Shown here: piece by piece, positions 8,167 through 16,029 of the stretch
Position numbering within the stretch: position 1 is the stretch's first letter
Layout of the letters: every line of letters starts with the position of its first letter
Assembly: GCA_013822765.1 (NCBI GenBank)
Contig: PNKY01000006.1
Span: 246,850 to 310,849 of the forward strand
Source: Rhodospirillum sp.
GTDB lineage: Bacteria > Pseudomonadota > Alphaproteobacteria > Dongiales > Dongiaceae
Direction: 5' to 3'
DNA: 64,000 nucleotides
Made by a program: the position numbers and the translations under genes
The notes under the pieces: generated by a model
Databases searched by the model: none
Told to the model about the DNA's origin: nothing
What the model saw: the letters and a program-made list of their open reading frames with translations, nothing else

Positions 8167-8598
8167 TCATTTTTCCGCAATCGAGGTGATGACCACCGCC
8201 GGCGCCGAGCGCTGCGCCGGACCGTGGAACACCGCTTCGATGTTGTTGCCGTCGGGATCGAAGGCAAAGGCCCCATAGTAGCCAGGATGGTAGGACCGCT
8301 CGCCGGGCGCGCCGTTGTCGCGTCCCCCCGCCGCCAGCACCGCCGCGTGAAAGCGGTGCACCGCCTCACGGTCCGCCGCCTGGAAGGCGAGATGAAGCCC
8401 GCTGGTCAGCGGCTCCTGCGGCGGCTTGGCCGTGCTGACGAAGATTTCGTCCACGTAAAAATACTCCGGGCCGCCTTCCGTCAGCGGCAGACCGAGGGCA
8501 CCCAAGGTGGCATCGTAGAATTTCCGGCTCGCCGCGAGGTCACGCACCTTCAGATGGACATGATCGATCAGTCGTCCGACATGATATTCCTTCGCCAT
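8167..8598 (-). CDS. VOC-family (glyoxalase/dioxygenase fold) protein
   Basis: A 143-residue vicinal-oxygen-chelate protein. The N-terminal half begins IDHVHLKVRDLAASRKFYDATLGALG and the C-terminal half holds HLAFQAADREAVHRFHAAVLAAGG and GYYGAFAFDPDGNNIEAVFHG, the usual His and Glu metal-ligand positions. The chemistry is not predictable from sequence. The start chosen is the ATG after GAGGAGATCGAGG. Its stop lies 4 bp from the convergent Lrp gene. Confidence 0.85.
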   Translation of the reverse strand: MAKEYHVGRLIDHVHLKVRDLAASRKFYDATLGALGLPLTEGGPEYFYVDEIFVSTAKPPQEPLTSGLHLAFQAADREAVHRFHAAVLAAGGRDNGAPGERSYHPGYYGAFAFDPDGNNIEAVFHGPAQRSAPAVVITSIAEK

Positions 8599-8740
8599 CC
8601 TCGATCTCCTCTGAGCGACCGCCAATCTTGACCAACGCCCGCTTCCCCTGCCCAGTTCCGTCCTGTCATCCCTGCGGATTGCGCCTGTCCAAACGCGCCG
8701 CTATAAGGACTCGGACGATCGCAGCCGCGGGGGAAGGGTC

Positions 8741-9199
8741 TTGGCGAAATCGCCTAAAGTATTGATTCTCAACGGCCCCAACCTGAACATGCTGGGGGTG
8801 CGGGAGACTGCGATCTATGGCACCCAGACCCTCACCGACATCGAGCGGCTGTGCCTGCGCAAGGCCAAGGACGTCGGCCTCGCCGCCGATTTCCGCCAGA
8901 GCAACATGGAGGGGGAGCTGGTCACCTGGGTGCAGGAAGCACGCATTAAGTCGGATGGCATCATCATCAATCCGGGCGCCTATGGCCACACCTCGATCGC
9001 CCTCCTGGACGCCCTGCGCATGACCGGCAAGCCGGTGATCGAGCTCCACCTCTCCAATATCCACCGCCGCGAAGAGTTTCGTCATCACACCTATACCAGC
9101 CAGGCGGCAACCGGCATCATCTGCGGCCTCGGCGCGCATGGCTATGTGCTGGCGGTCGAGGCGATGGCGGAACTAATCAACAAGAAAGACTCAGCATGA
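8741..9199 (+). CDS. aroQ: type II 3-dehydroquinate dehydratase
   Basis: A 152-residue enzyme of the shikimate pathway, converting 3-dehydroquinate to 3-dehydroshikimate. The family motifs are clear: [15 protein letters not shown] near residue 8, the catalytic tyrosine in [39 protein letters not shown] and the catalytic-His block [14 protein letters not shown]. The start is a TTG preceded by GGGGAAGG, since no ATG lies before the conserved N-terminus. It overlaps accB by ATGA, so it opens the aroQ-accB-accC operon. Confidence 0.95.
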   Translation: MAKSPKVLILNGPNLNMLGVRETAIYGTQTLTDIERLCLRKAKDVGLAADFRQSNMEGELVTWVQEARIKSDGIIINPGAYGHTSIALLDALRMTGKPVIELHLSNIHRREEFRHHTYTSQAATGIICGLGAHGYVLAVEAMAELINKKDSA

Positions 9200-9636
9200 G
9201 CAAATTCGACATCGATGAGGCGTTGATCCGCAAGCTGGCCAAGCTCCTGAAGGAGACCGGCCTCACCGAGATCGAGTTCGAAACCGACGATGCCCGCATC
9301 CGCGTCAACGCCGGCGCCAGCGGACCAGTGGCCGCCGCCGCCCCGGCCCTCGCCGCGCCGGCTGCAGCTGCCGCTGTGGCGACCGCAGCCGACGCGCCCG
9401 CCGCCGGGTCGATCTCCTCGCCGATGGTCGGCACCGCCTACTTGTCGCCGGAGCCGAACGCCGCCGCTTTCGTGAAGGTCGGCGATCGCGTCGCCAAGGG
9501 TCAGACCATCCTCATCATCGAGGCCATGAAGGTGATGAATCCGATCCCATCTCCGCATGCCGGGACGGTCACGCAGATCCTGGTCCAGGACGGTCAGCCG
9601 GTCGAGTTTGGCGAGCCGCTGATGGTCGTCGCCTAG
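9196..9636 (+). CDS. accB: biotin carboxyl carrier protein of acetyl-CoA carboxylase
   Basis: A 146-residue carrier subunit of acetyl-CoA carboxylase, first step of fatty-acid synthesis. An N-terminal helical part ([17 protein letters not shown]) is joined by an Ala/Pro linker (about 39-70) to the biotinyl domain; the biotin-accepting lysine is in EAMKVMNP (Lys112). The start ATG overlaps the aroQ stop. It is followed 13 bp later by accC. Confidence 0.96.
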   Translation: MSKFDIDEALIRKLAKLLKETGLTEIEFETDDARIRVNAGASGPVAAAAPALAAPAAAAAVATAADAPAAGSISSPMVGTAYLSPEPNAAAFVKVGDRVAKGQTILIIEAMKVMNPIPSPHAGTVTQILVQDGQPVEFGEPLMVVA

Positions 9637-9649
9637 GGCATCGCAGGCG

Positions 9650-10996
<1,347 letters not shown>

Positions 10997-11008
10997 CGCT
11001 CAAAGCAA

Positions 11009-11035
11009 GAGCGCCGGCCCCGTAGGCCGGCGCTC
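11009..11035. terminator. hairpin between accC and the convergent small gene
   Basis: GAGCGCCGGCC (11009-11019) pairs perfectly with GGCCGGCGCTC (11025-11035) around a 5-base loop. It sits 12 bases after the accC stop and 25 bases after the end of the facing gene. The flanks are only mildly T-rich on either strand (AAATTTG / TTGCTTTG), so it is best seen as a bidirectional terminator. Confidence 0.7.
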
Positions 11036-11059
11036 GAAATTTGACACCCTGGACGACGA

Positions 11060-11275
11060 CTATTCCTGTGTCTGAACGGTCGTCGGCGTCTGATTCTGAG
11101 TCAGAATGACCGCCTCGTCCCCGTCCGAAGCGGGTGCGGGTGTCGTCTGGGCGACCGGCGCCGGCGAGCTCTGTGTCTGCGCCGTTACGCTGGAATGGCC
11201 CGGGCATTCGGCAAACGCTGGAGCGGCGACCAGAACAGCCGCGAGCCCCAGCGCCAGCCTTGATGTGAATTTCAT
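11060..11275 (-). CDS. small secreted protein of unknown function
   Basis: A 71-residue protein with a clean signal peptide (MKFTSRLALGLAAVLVAAPAFA, cut expected after AFA), leaving a 49-residue low-complexity mature chain rich in Thr, Gln, Ser, Pro and Ala with a single Cys. The ATG at 11275 follows GAGGAGG at good spacing, which supports a real gene; the open frame continues further upstream without a signal. I do not recognise the family. Confidence 0.6.
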   Translation of the reverse strand: MKFTSRLALGLAAVLVAAPAFAECPGHSSVTAQTQSSPAPVAQTTPAPASDGDEAVILTQNQTPTTVQTQE

Positions 11276-11349
11276 GCGCACCTCCTCTCGCTGTGGACGG
11301 TCAACAGCCATCCTGACCCCTCCACCGCAAATGTAAAGCCCCCACCCGA

Positions 11350-11877
11350 TCACATTTGTGTCGCGCTGAGGACCGTCCCGTCATAAAGCGCCGGCAGCCA
11401 GGGCAAGTCCGTCACACCCGGATCGAGGCCGCGCTGCTTCATCAGGGTGGTCAATTGGCCGCGATGATGGGTTCCGTGGTTGAACATGTGCGTCACCAGC
11501 ACCCAGCGCGGCAGGATGCGTGTCTTGCCGTCATTCACGCTGACGTAGGACATGGTCTCCGCCAGCCAGTCCTCCGTCACGGCGGCCGCCCAATCCACCA
11601 TTCGGTGGTCCATGGTGCGCCGGGCCGCGGCTAGCTCGTCCCAGGACTCATGGACCACGATGCCGATGCGCTTGGTCGGCATCGGGCTGCCGGTGAACCG
11701 ACCCATCCAGGCGACGTCGCCGTAGACCAGGTGATCGAACGTCCCGTGGATCGACTTGAAAAAGGCGCCGAGATCGCGCTTGCGCTCGGCATCGGTGAGC
11801 GTGCCGCAGAGCTCCAGCATGCGCCCGTTCATCCAGGCGCCGTAGGCTGCCATCATCCGAACATGGATCGGTGTCAT
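11350..11877 (-). CDS. DinB-family protein
   Basis: A 175-residue DinB/YfiT-like four-helix-bundle protein. Metal-binding histidines are placed as in the family: HGTFDHLVYGD near residue 45 and NHGTHHRGQLTTLM near 135. DinB proteins are stress-linked and some act as thiol-S-transferases or mycothiol-type enzymes; the substrate here is unknown. The start ATG follows GGGGGAAACC. It diverges from aat. Confidence 0.88.
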   Translation of the reverse strand: MTPIHVRMMAAYGAWMNGRMLELCGTLTDAERKRDLGAFFKSIHGTFDHLVYGDVAWMGRFTGSPMPTKRIGIVVHESWDELAAARRTMDHRMVDWAAAVTEDWLAETMSYVSVNDGKTRILPRWVLVTHMFNHGTHHRGQLTTLMKQRGLDPGVTDLPWLPALYDGTVLSATQM

Positions 11878-11966
11878 GGTTTCCCCCGCCGGCTGTTCAC
11901 GCCTTTGCGCGGCGACTATGCCACGGCCGCCAATTGCGTTAGGCTTGTGTTGTTGGAGGAGGCGCC

Positions 11967-12629
11967 ATGTCGAATCGCGCTGGTTCGCCGCGCATCACGC
12001 CGGAGATGTTGCTCCGGGCGTATGCCATCGGGATTTTCCCGATGGCTGAATCGCGGCACGACCCGCATCTCTATTGGATCGACCCGGATGCGCGCGGCAT
12101 CCTGCCGCTCGACGATTTTCATGTGCCCCGCAGCCTCAAGAAGACCGTCCTCAAAGGCCCTTTTGAGGTCACCGCCGACCGCGCCTTCGAGGATGTGGTG
12201 GCGGGCTGCGCGGAGCCGGCGCCCGGGCGCCGGCAGACCTGGATCAACGACACCATCTTCGATCTGTGCCGCAAGCTGCACGTCATGGGTTACGCGCACT
12301 CGGTGGAGACCTGGCTGGACGGCGAGCTGGTCGGCGGCCTCTATGGTGTCGCCCTCGGCGGCGCGTTCTTCGGCGAGAGCATGTTCAGCCGCGAGACCGA
12401 CGCCAGCAAGGTCGCGCTGGTGCACCTGGTGGCGCGTCTGAAGCGCGGCGGATTCGCGCTGCTCGACACCCAGTTCGTGACCAAGCATCTGGAGCGCTTC
12501 GGCGCGCTCGAGATCTCGCGCGATCTCTATCGCAAGCACCTCACCGAGGCGCTGAAGCACCGCGCCTCGTTCCCGGCGGAGCTGCCGATGACGGCGCTCT
12601 CCGACGCACTCGACGGGTACGCCTCGTAG
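11967..12629 (+). CDS. aat: leucyl/phenylalanyl-tRNA--protein transferase
   Basis: A 220-residue enzyme that adds Leu or Phe to proteins with N-terminal Arg or Lys, making them ClpS/ClpAP substrates. Landmarks are [70 protein letters not shown] and [14 protein letters not shown]. The ATG follows GGAGGAGGC. It is convergent with the DUF2155 gene 7 bp away. Both partners, clpS and clpA, are present at 50.5-53.3 kb. Confidence 0.96.
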   Translation: MSNRAGSPRITPEMLLRAYAIGIFPMAESRHDPHLYWIDPDARGILPLDDFHVPRSLKKTVLKGPFEVTADRAFEDVVAGCAEPAPGRRQTWINDTIFDLCRKLHVMGYAHSVETWLDGELVGGLYGVALGGAFFGESMFSRETDASKVALVHLVARLKRGGFALLDTQFVTKHLERFGALEISRDLYRKHLTEALKHRASFPAELPMTALSDALDGYAS

Positions 12630-12636
12630 AATTTCC

Positions 12637-13089
12637 CTAGTCGGCCGGAGCGGCTTCTTCCGGCATCGGCTGCGCCTCGGTCGGCGTTGGCTCTTGTGTG
12701 GGCGCCTGCTCCGGCTGCGCCTCGCCCTTGTTTTCGCAATCAAGCACCCAGAGATCGTAGACCGGATGCTCCATGGCGGAGAGCGCCGGGCTCGAGGCGA
12801 ACATCCAGCCCGAGAAGCGCGTCACCGGCTGCTCGCCCTGCTTCTGCTCGACGATCTGCAGGAAGGCGGCGCTTTCGGGGGTCTCTTCCGGCGGCTTCTT
12901 GTCGCACGCTCTCAAGGTGATCTGCAGCGATCCGAAACTGACAGTCTCGCCCACCGCCACCTTGATGGTGGAGATCCGCGCGGTGATCTTGTCGAGGCCC
13001 TGCAGCACAGCCTCTTCCATCTGGATGGCGTGCGCGGGCGAGGCCGCGAGCAGGAGGGCCGCGCCGAACGCCGCTGGCAAAAGTCTCAT
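12637..13089 (-). CDS. DUF2155-domain exported protein
   Basis: A 150-residue exported protein: signal peptide (MRLLPAAFGAALLLAASPAHA), then the DUF2155 domain about residues 28-118 with KITARISTIKVAVGETVSFGSLQI, RACDKKPPEETPESAAFLQI, FSGWMFASSPALSAMEHPVYDLWVLDC, and an acidic Gln/Pro/Glu-rich tail. The family is alphaproteobacterial, of unknown function, and typically lies next to aat and NDUFA12 genes as here. Its ATG overlaps the upstream gene's stop (ATGA), so translation is coupled. Confidence 0.9.
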   Translation of the reverse strand: MRLLPAAFGAALLLAASPAHAIQMEEAVLQGLDKITARISTIKVAVGETVSFGSLQITLRACDKKPPEETPESAAFLQIVEQKQGEQPVTRFSGWMFASSPALSAMEHPVYDLWVLDCENKGEAQPEQAPTQEPTPTEAQPMPEEAAPAD

Positions 13090-13325
13090 TTGTCTTTCCG
13101 ATAGGGATTCTGCAAAGCCTCGACCACGCTCTGCAGGACGGCGCGTATCTGCGCTTCGTCGCATCCCATCAGGATGGCGTCCTCCAGCGCGTCCTGCGCC
13201 AGCTGCCGGATCTCGTCGAGGTTCTCGTTCAGCACCTTGATCTTTTCGACGCAGGAGACCGGGTTGCCATCGGGCTGCCGCCAGACGTGCCCATCCCTGA
13301 TCTTGTCGTTGCTCTTGGATGACAT
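13086..13325 (-). CDS. small conserved-looking protein in the mlaD-DUF2155 operon
   Basis: A 79-residue, soluble, mostly helical protein with a basic start, a central CVEKIKVLNENLDEIRQLAQDALEDAILMGC segment with two cysteines, and a basic tail. I do not recognise the family. Its stop overlaps the DUF2155 start and mlaD ends only about 14 bp upstream, so it is part of that operon. The ATG at 13325 has GGCAGGATG just before it; an ATG at 13331 is the alternative. Confidence 0.75.
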   Translation of the reverse strand: MSSKSNDKIRDGHVWRQPDGNPVSCVEKIKVLNENLDEIRQLAQDALEDAILMGCDEAQIRAVLQSVVEALQNPYRKDK

Positions 13326-13339
13326 AGGCATCCTGCCGC

Positions 13340-13801
13340 TCAGTTGCTGGCGCCGCCGCTGTCGGTGCCGACCACGAACTTGTTGATCAAATCCGCCAAA
13401 TTTATGGCGCCCTGCACATTGCGGATGCGCTCGCCCGGCGCCAGCATTTCGCTGTCGCCGCCAATATTCAGCAGGATGTAATTGTCGCCCAGCAGCCCGT
13501 CGCTGGTCACGACCGCCGATGTATCCTTGGGCAGCTTCACGCGGTCCTCGACCTCGATCTTCACCACTGCCTGGTAAGCCGTCTCGTCGAAATACTGGTC
13601 GATGACCGATCCGACCTTTACGCCGGCGATGCGCACGTCAGTGCCGATGCCGGTTGATCCGCCGCTGTCGAACCGCAGCTCCAGCGGATAGCCGCTCGCC
13701 TCCGCACCGACATTGGTTTCCGAATAGACCAAGTAAAGGAAATAGCCCGCGACCAGCAGCACTACGGCGCCGAGAACGGTTTCGAGTGTGTTGCGCTCCA
13801 T
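13340..13801 (-). CDS. mlaD: outer-membrane lipid asymmetry protein MlaD
   Basis: A 153-residue MCE-domain protein with one N-terminal transmembrane helix (about 8-26) and the MCE domain (about 38-115: YPLELRFDSGGSTGIGTDVRIAGVKVGSVI, LPKDTSAVVTSDGLLGDNYILL). MlaD is the substrate-binding subunit of the MlaFEDB phospholipid transporter and faces the periplasm. The other subunits are not in this window. The ATG follows GAGAGGGC. A 7-bp stem hairpin at 13828-13848 separates it from the NDUFA12 gene upstream. Confidence 0.9.
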   Translation of the reverse strand: MERNTLETVLGAVVLLVAGYFLYLVYSETNVGAEASGYPLELRFDSGGSTGIGTDVRIAGVKVGSVIDQYFDETAYQAVVKIEVEDRVKLPKDTSAVVTSDGLLGDNYILLNIGGDSEMLAPGERIRNVQGAINLADLINKFVVGTDSGGASN

Positions 13802-13827
13802 GCCCTCTCGTTCCCTCCGCTACGGCC

Positions 13828-13848
13828 GGGACAGCCCCAAACTGTCCC
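13828..13848. promoter_or_regulatory. intercistronic hairpin between NDUFA12 and mlaD
   Basis: GGGACAG (13828-13834) and CTGTCCC (13842-13848) are perfect complements around a 7-base loop. No T-run follows on the minus strand, so it is more likely an mRNA processing or stability element, or an operator, than a full terminator. Confidence 0.4.
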
Positions 13849-13866
13849 CGCGCCATCGATCTAGAA

Positions 13867-14220
13867 TCAGTTCGGCACCCAGGGCTCGTAGTCGCCAGTG
13901 GCCGGCGCCCGCGCCCCACCCTTCAGGACGTGGCCGGGCGGCCGATACGCCAGGTCCGTGCCGGTCAGGTTGGGTTCGTGCGGCTTCTGCCAGGCGCGCT
14001 GCGGCGCGCGGCTGACCGGCGCCGGGACGACAGTACGGTGCAGCCAGGCATGCCACTCCGGCGGCACCTTGCTGGCTTCCGGAATGCCCTTGTAGAGCAC
14101 CCAGCGCCGCTCCCGCGGCTTTCCCTTGGTGCGCTTGTCGAGATAGTAGCGGTTGCCGAACTCGTCGGTGGCCACAAGCTCGCCGTGGAGCCAGGTAAAG
14201 ACGCGCGTACCGAAGGACAT
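13867..14220 (-). CDS. NADH:ubiquinone oxidoreductase accessory subunit, NDUFA12 type
   Basis: A 117-residue protein of the NDUFA12/B17.2 family, an accessory subunit of complex I present in mitochondria and alphaproteobacteria. Typical blocks are GELVATDEFGNRYYLDKR, RERRWVLYKGIPEASKVPPEWHAWLH and the C-terminal GDYEPWVPN. It has no membrane helix, as expected for a peripheral matrix-arm subunit. The nuo operon itself is not in this window. Confidence 0.93.
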   Translation of the reverse strand: MSFGTRVFTWLHGELVATDEFGNRYYLDKRTKGKPRERRWVLYKGIPEASKVPPEWHAWLHRTVVPAPVSRAPQRAWQKPHEPNLTGTDLAYRPPGHVLKGGARAPATGDYEPWVPN

Positions 14221-14324
14221 GGAATCGTGCCGGCCTCAAAAGTCTCGAATTGCCGCGGACTATATCGGCGGGTCATGGCCCTGGCAAGCTGACCGGACGC
14301 CATAGGGCAGCCGTCAAGTAGCCG

Positions 14325-14819
14325 TTAAATCAGGGTTTTCTCCATCTCGACATAGGTCGGCCGGCTGAACCCGGCATGGCAGCGCTCGGCCCCTTCCTTG
14401 AATCCCAGCGCCCGGAAGAAGGCCCGGTTGTCGCGCAGCTTCAGCCGCACGTCGACTCTCAGCCGGTCGCTGCCGATCTGGCGCGCCTGCGCCTCCACCG
14501 CCGCCAGCAAGGCGCGGCCGACCCCGATTCCGCGCTCCATCGGCTCGACCGCCAGCCGCCCGGCATAGGCGCAGTCGTCCCTCCGCCGCACCGACACGCA
14601 GCCGAGGATCCGACCGGCGCGCTCGGCGAGCAGGATCGTGCCGGTCTTCATGGCCGCTTTGAGCGTCTCGGGGGTCTCTAGCAGTGCACCCGACTCCGGC
14701 CGCAGCTTCCCGCGATATTCCCCGAAGGCGCGCTGGATCAGCGCGGCGATCGCCTCGGCTTCGTCGGGGCGGGCCGCGCGAATCAGGAAGGGGTTGCTCT
14801 CCGTTGCCGGTTTCCGCAC
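14325..14819 (-). CDS. GNAT-family N-acetyltransferase
   Basis: A 164-residue GNAT fold protein: RAARPDEAEAIAALIQRAFGEY near residue 12, LLAERAGRILGCVSVRRRDDCAYAGRLAVEP, the acetyl-CoA loop RGIGVGRALLAAVEAQA, and NRAFFRALGFKEGAE near the end. The substrate is unknown. The start is the GTG at 14819, preceded by GGGAG with eight bases between; the frame is open further upstream but without GNAT sequence. It diverges from the EamA gene with only about 33 bp between starts. Confidence 0.85.
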   Translation of the reverse strand: MRKPATESNPFLIRAARPDEAEAIAALIQRAFGEYRGKLRPESGALLETPETLKAAMKTGTILLAERAGRILGCVSVRRRDDCAYAGRLAVEPMERGIGVGRALLAAVEAQARQIGSDRLRVDVRLKLRDNRAFFRALGFKEGAERCHAGFSRPTYVEMEKTLI

Positions 14820-14852
14820 CTTTGCGCTCCCGTCCGACTCCAGGGGGTCATC

Positions 14853-15758
14853 CTGTCCAGTTTCGAAGTTGCCGACCAGCGCCGCAAACGACTCCTGGGC
14901 CTCGGCGTAACATTCCTCGCCGCGCTGTTTGTCAGCCTGGTGACGACCTTTGCCCGCATCGCTTACGATTCGGGCAGCAATCCCGCCACCCAGGTCTTCC
15001 TGCGGTCCCTGTGCATGATGCTGGTGATGGGCGGGTTGCAACTCGCCCTCGGCCGCAGCCTGATGCTGGCGCGCCGGACCATCCTCACCACCATCGCCTT
15101 CGGCCTCTGCATCCTGGTGATGTCGTTCGGCTACCTGTCGTCTGTGTTCTACATCAGCATCAGCCTGGCGGTGCTGCTGCTCTACACCTACCCGCTGATG
15201 GTCGGCATCGCCTCGCCGCTGCTCGGGCGCGAGCGCATGACCTGGATCAAAGCGTTGTGCCTGATCGGCGCGTTCGCGGGACTCGTCGTAGCCTCCTCCG
15301 GAGGATTCGGCACGCTCGACTGGCGTGGCATTGCATTTGCCCTGGCCGCCGCTGGCAGCCTCGCCTTCATCGCGCTATGGGGCGGCAGCGCGATGTCGCG
15401 CGCGCACCCTTTCGTCATGAATGCGTGGATGAATCTCTGGGTGCTGCTTGCCGTCGGAATCTATCTGGCGCTGAGCGGCGGGCCGCAGTTTCCGCAGACG
15501 GCTGCCGGCTGGCTGGGGACGCTCGCCGTTAGCGTCTGCTACACGCTCGGCATCCTTTTCCTGTTCTTGGGGCTGATGCTGGTCTCGCCAGCGCAGTCCG
15601 CGCTGACCATGAATCTGGAGCCGCTGTTCTCGACCGTCGCCGCGATTCTGCTGCTGCACGAAGCAGTCGCGCTTCGGCAATGGATCGGCATGGCCATGCT
15701 TTTGATTTTCCTCGCCATTTCGACGCTGGCCGGAATGACGCGTCGCGGAAAAAGCTGA
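14853..15758 (+). CDS. EamA (DMT superfamily) transporter, probable non-AUG start
   Basis: About 301 residues, ten hydrophobic helices in the two-repeat EamA pattern (LLYTYPLMVGIASPLLGRERM and the second-half LTMNLEPLFSTVAAILLLHEAV). The first in-frame ATG/GTG/TTG is a GTG at 14940, but that removes most of helix 1: the frame upstream reads RRKRLLGLGVTFLAALFVSLV, an obvious membrane helix. No ATG, GTG or TTG lies in frame from 14763 to 14939. A CTG at 14853 sits 5 bases after AGGGGG (14842-14847) and gives the family's usual length, so I place the start there. Exporters of this family carry amino acids or metabolites; substrate unknown. Confidence 0.8.
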   Translation: MSSFEVADQRRKRLLGLGVTFLAALFVSLVTTFARIAYDSGSNPATQVFLRSLCMMLVMGGLQLALGRSLMLARRTILTTIAFGLCILVMSFGYLSSVFYISISLAVLLLYTYPLMVGIASPLLGRERMTWIKALCLIGAFAGLVVASSGGFGTLDWRGIAFALAAAGSLAFIALWGGSAMSRAHPFVMNAWMNLWVLLAVGIYLALSGGPQFPQTAAGWLGTLAVSVCYTLGILFLFLGLMLVSPAQSALTMNLEPLFSTVAAILLLHEAVALRQWIGMAMLLIFLAISTLAGMTRRGKS

Positions 15759-15773
15759 ATTTCCTGACACTAC

Positions 15774-15782
15774 TTATCCACA
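15774..15782 (+). promoter_or_regulatory. DnaA-box consensus upstream of nrdJ
   Basis: TTATCCACA matches the DnaA-box consensus TTATNCACA exactly. It lies 16 bp after the EamA stop and about 90 bp upstream of the predicted nrdJ -35. In Escherichia coli DnaA controls the nrdAB promoter; the same role here is inference. One nine-base match can occur by chance. Confidence 0.45.
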
Positions 15783-15816
15783 AGCGCCCGCAACACCTAC
15801 AAGATGCTGGGGGGAG

Positions 15817-15832
15817 CCACTAGATGTAGTTT
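15817..15832. promoter_or_regulatory. NrdR-like box 1 upstream of nrdJ
   Basis: CCACTAGATGTAGTTT has ACTA/TAGT arms around a 4-base centre, like the NrdR consensus (ACACWATATATWGTGT type). It is paired with a second copy exactly 32 bp downstream, three helical turns, which is the usual spacing for NrdR tandem boxes on ribonucleotide reductase promoters. Confidence 0.65.
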
Positions 15833-15848
15833 CGTCAAGCGGCAAATG

Positions 15849-15864
15849 TGACAATATGTAGAAA
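15849..15864. promoter_or_regulatory. NrdR-like box 2 upstream of nrdJ
   Basis: TGACAATATGTAGAAA shares AC-A--ATGTAG with box 1 at a 32-bp offset. It abuts the predicted -35 element of nrdJ, so NrdR bound here would block the polymerase. Confidence 0.6.
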
Positions 15865-15871
15865 TGTTTGC

Positions 15872-15902
15872 TTGCTCCGGCGCGCATCGGGGGGTCTATA
15901 TT
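15872..15902 (+). promoter_or_regulatory. predicted nrdJ promoter
   Basis: A -35-like TTGCTC (15872-15877) and a -10-like TATATT (15897-15902) are 19 bp apart. Transcription would start near 15909, giving a leader of about 120 bases. I looked for a cobalamin riboswitch in that leader and did not see the B12-box. Confidence 0.5.
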
Positions 15903-16029
15903 AAGCATGTCGCTGCGGGGTCACCCGCAAGATATAGCGACCGATCTAAACAACTTAGACCACTTTGTTGAAGCGGTTTCTTCGGCAGGTGGAGGATTCC
16001 GCGTTAACGCGGGCAAGTGGGGGATCAAC

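Noticed and set aside
15909..16029. Cobalamin riboswitch in the nrdJ leader
   Set aside because: No B12-box or conserved core could be seen; a covariance search for the family would settle it.
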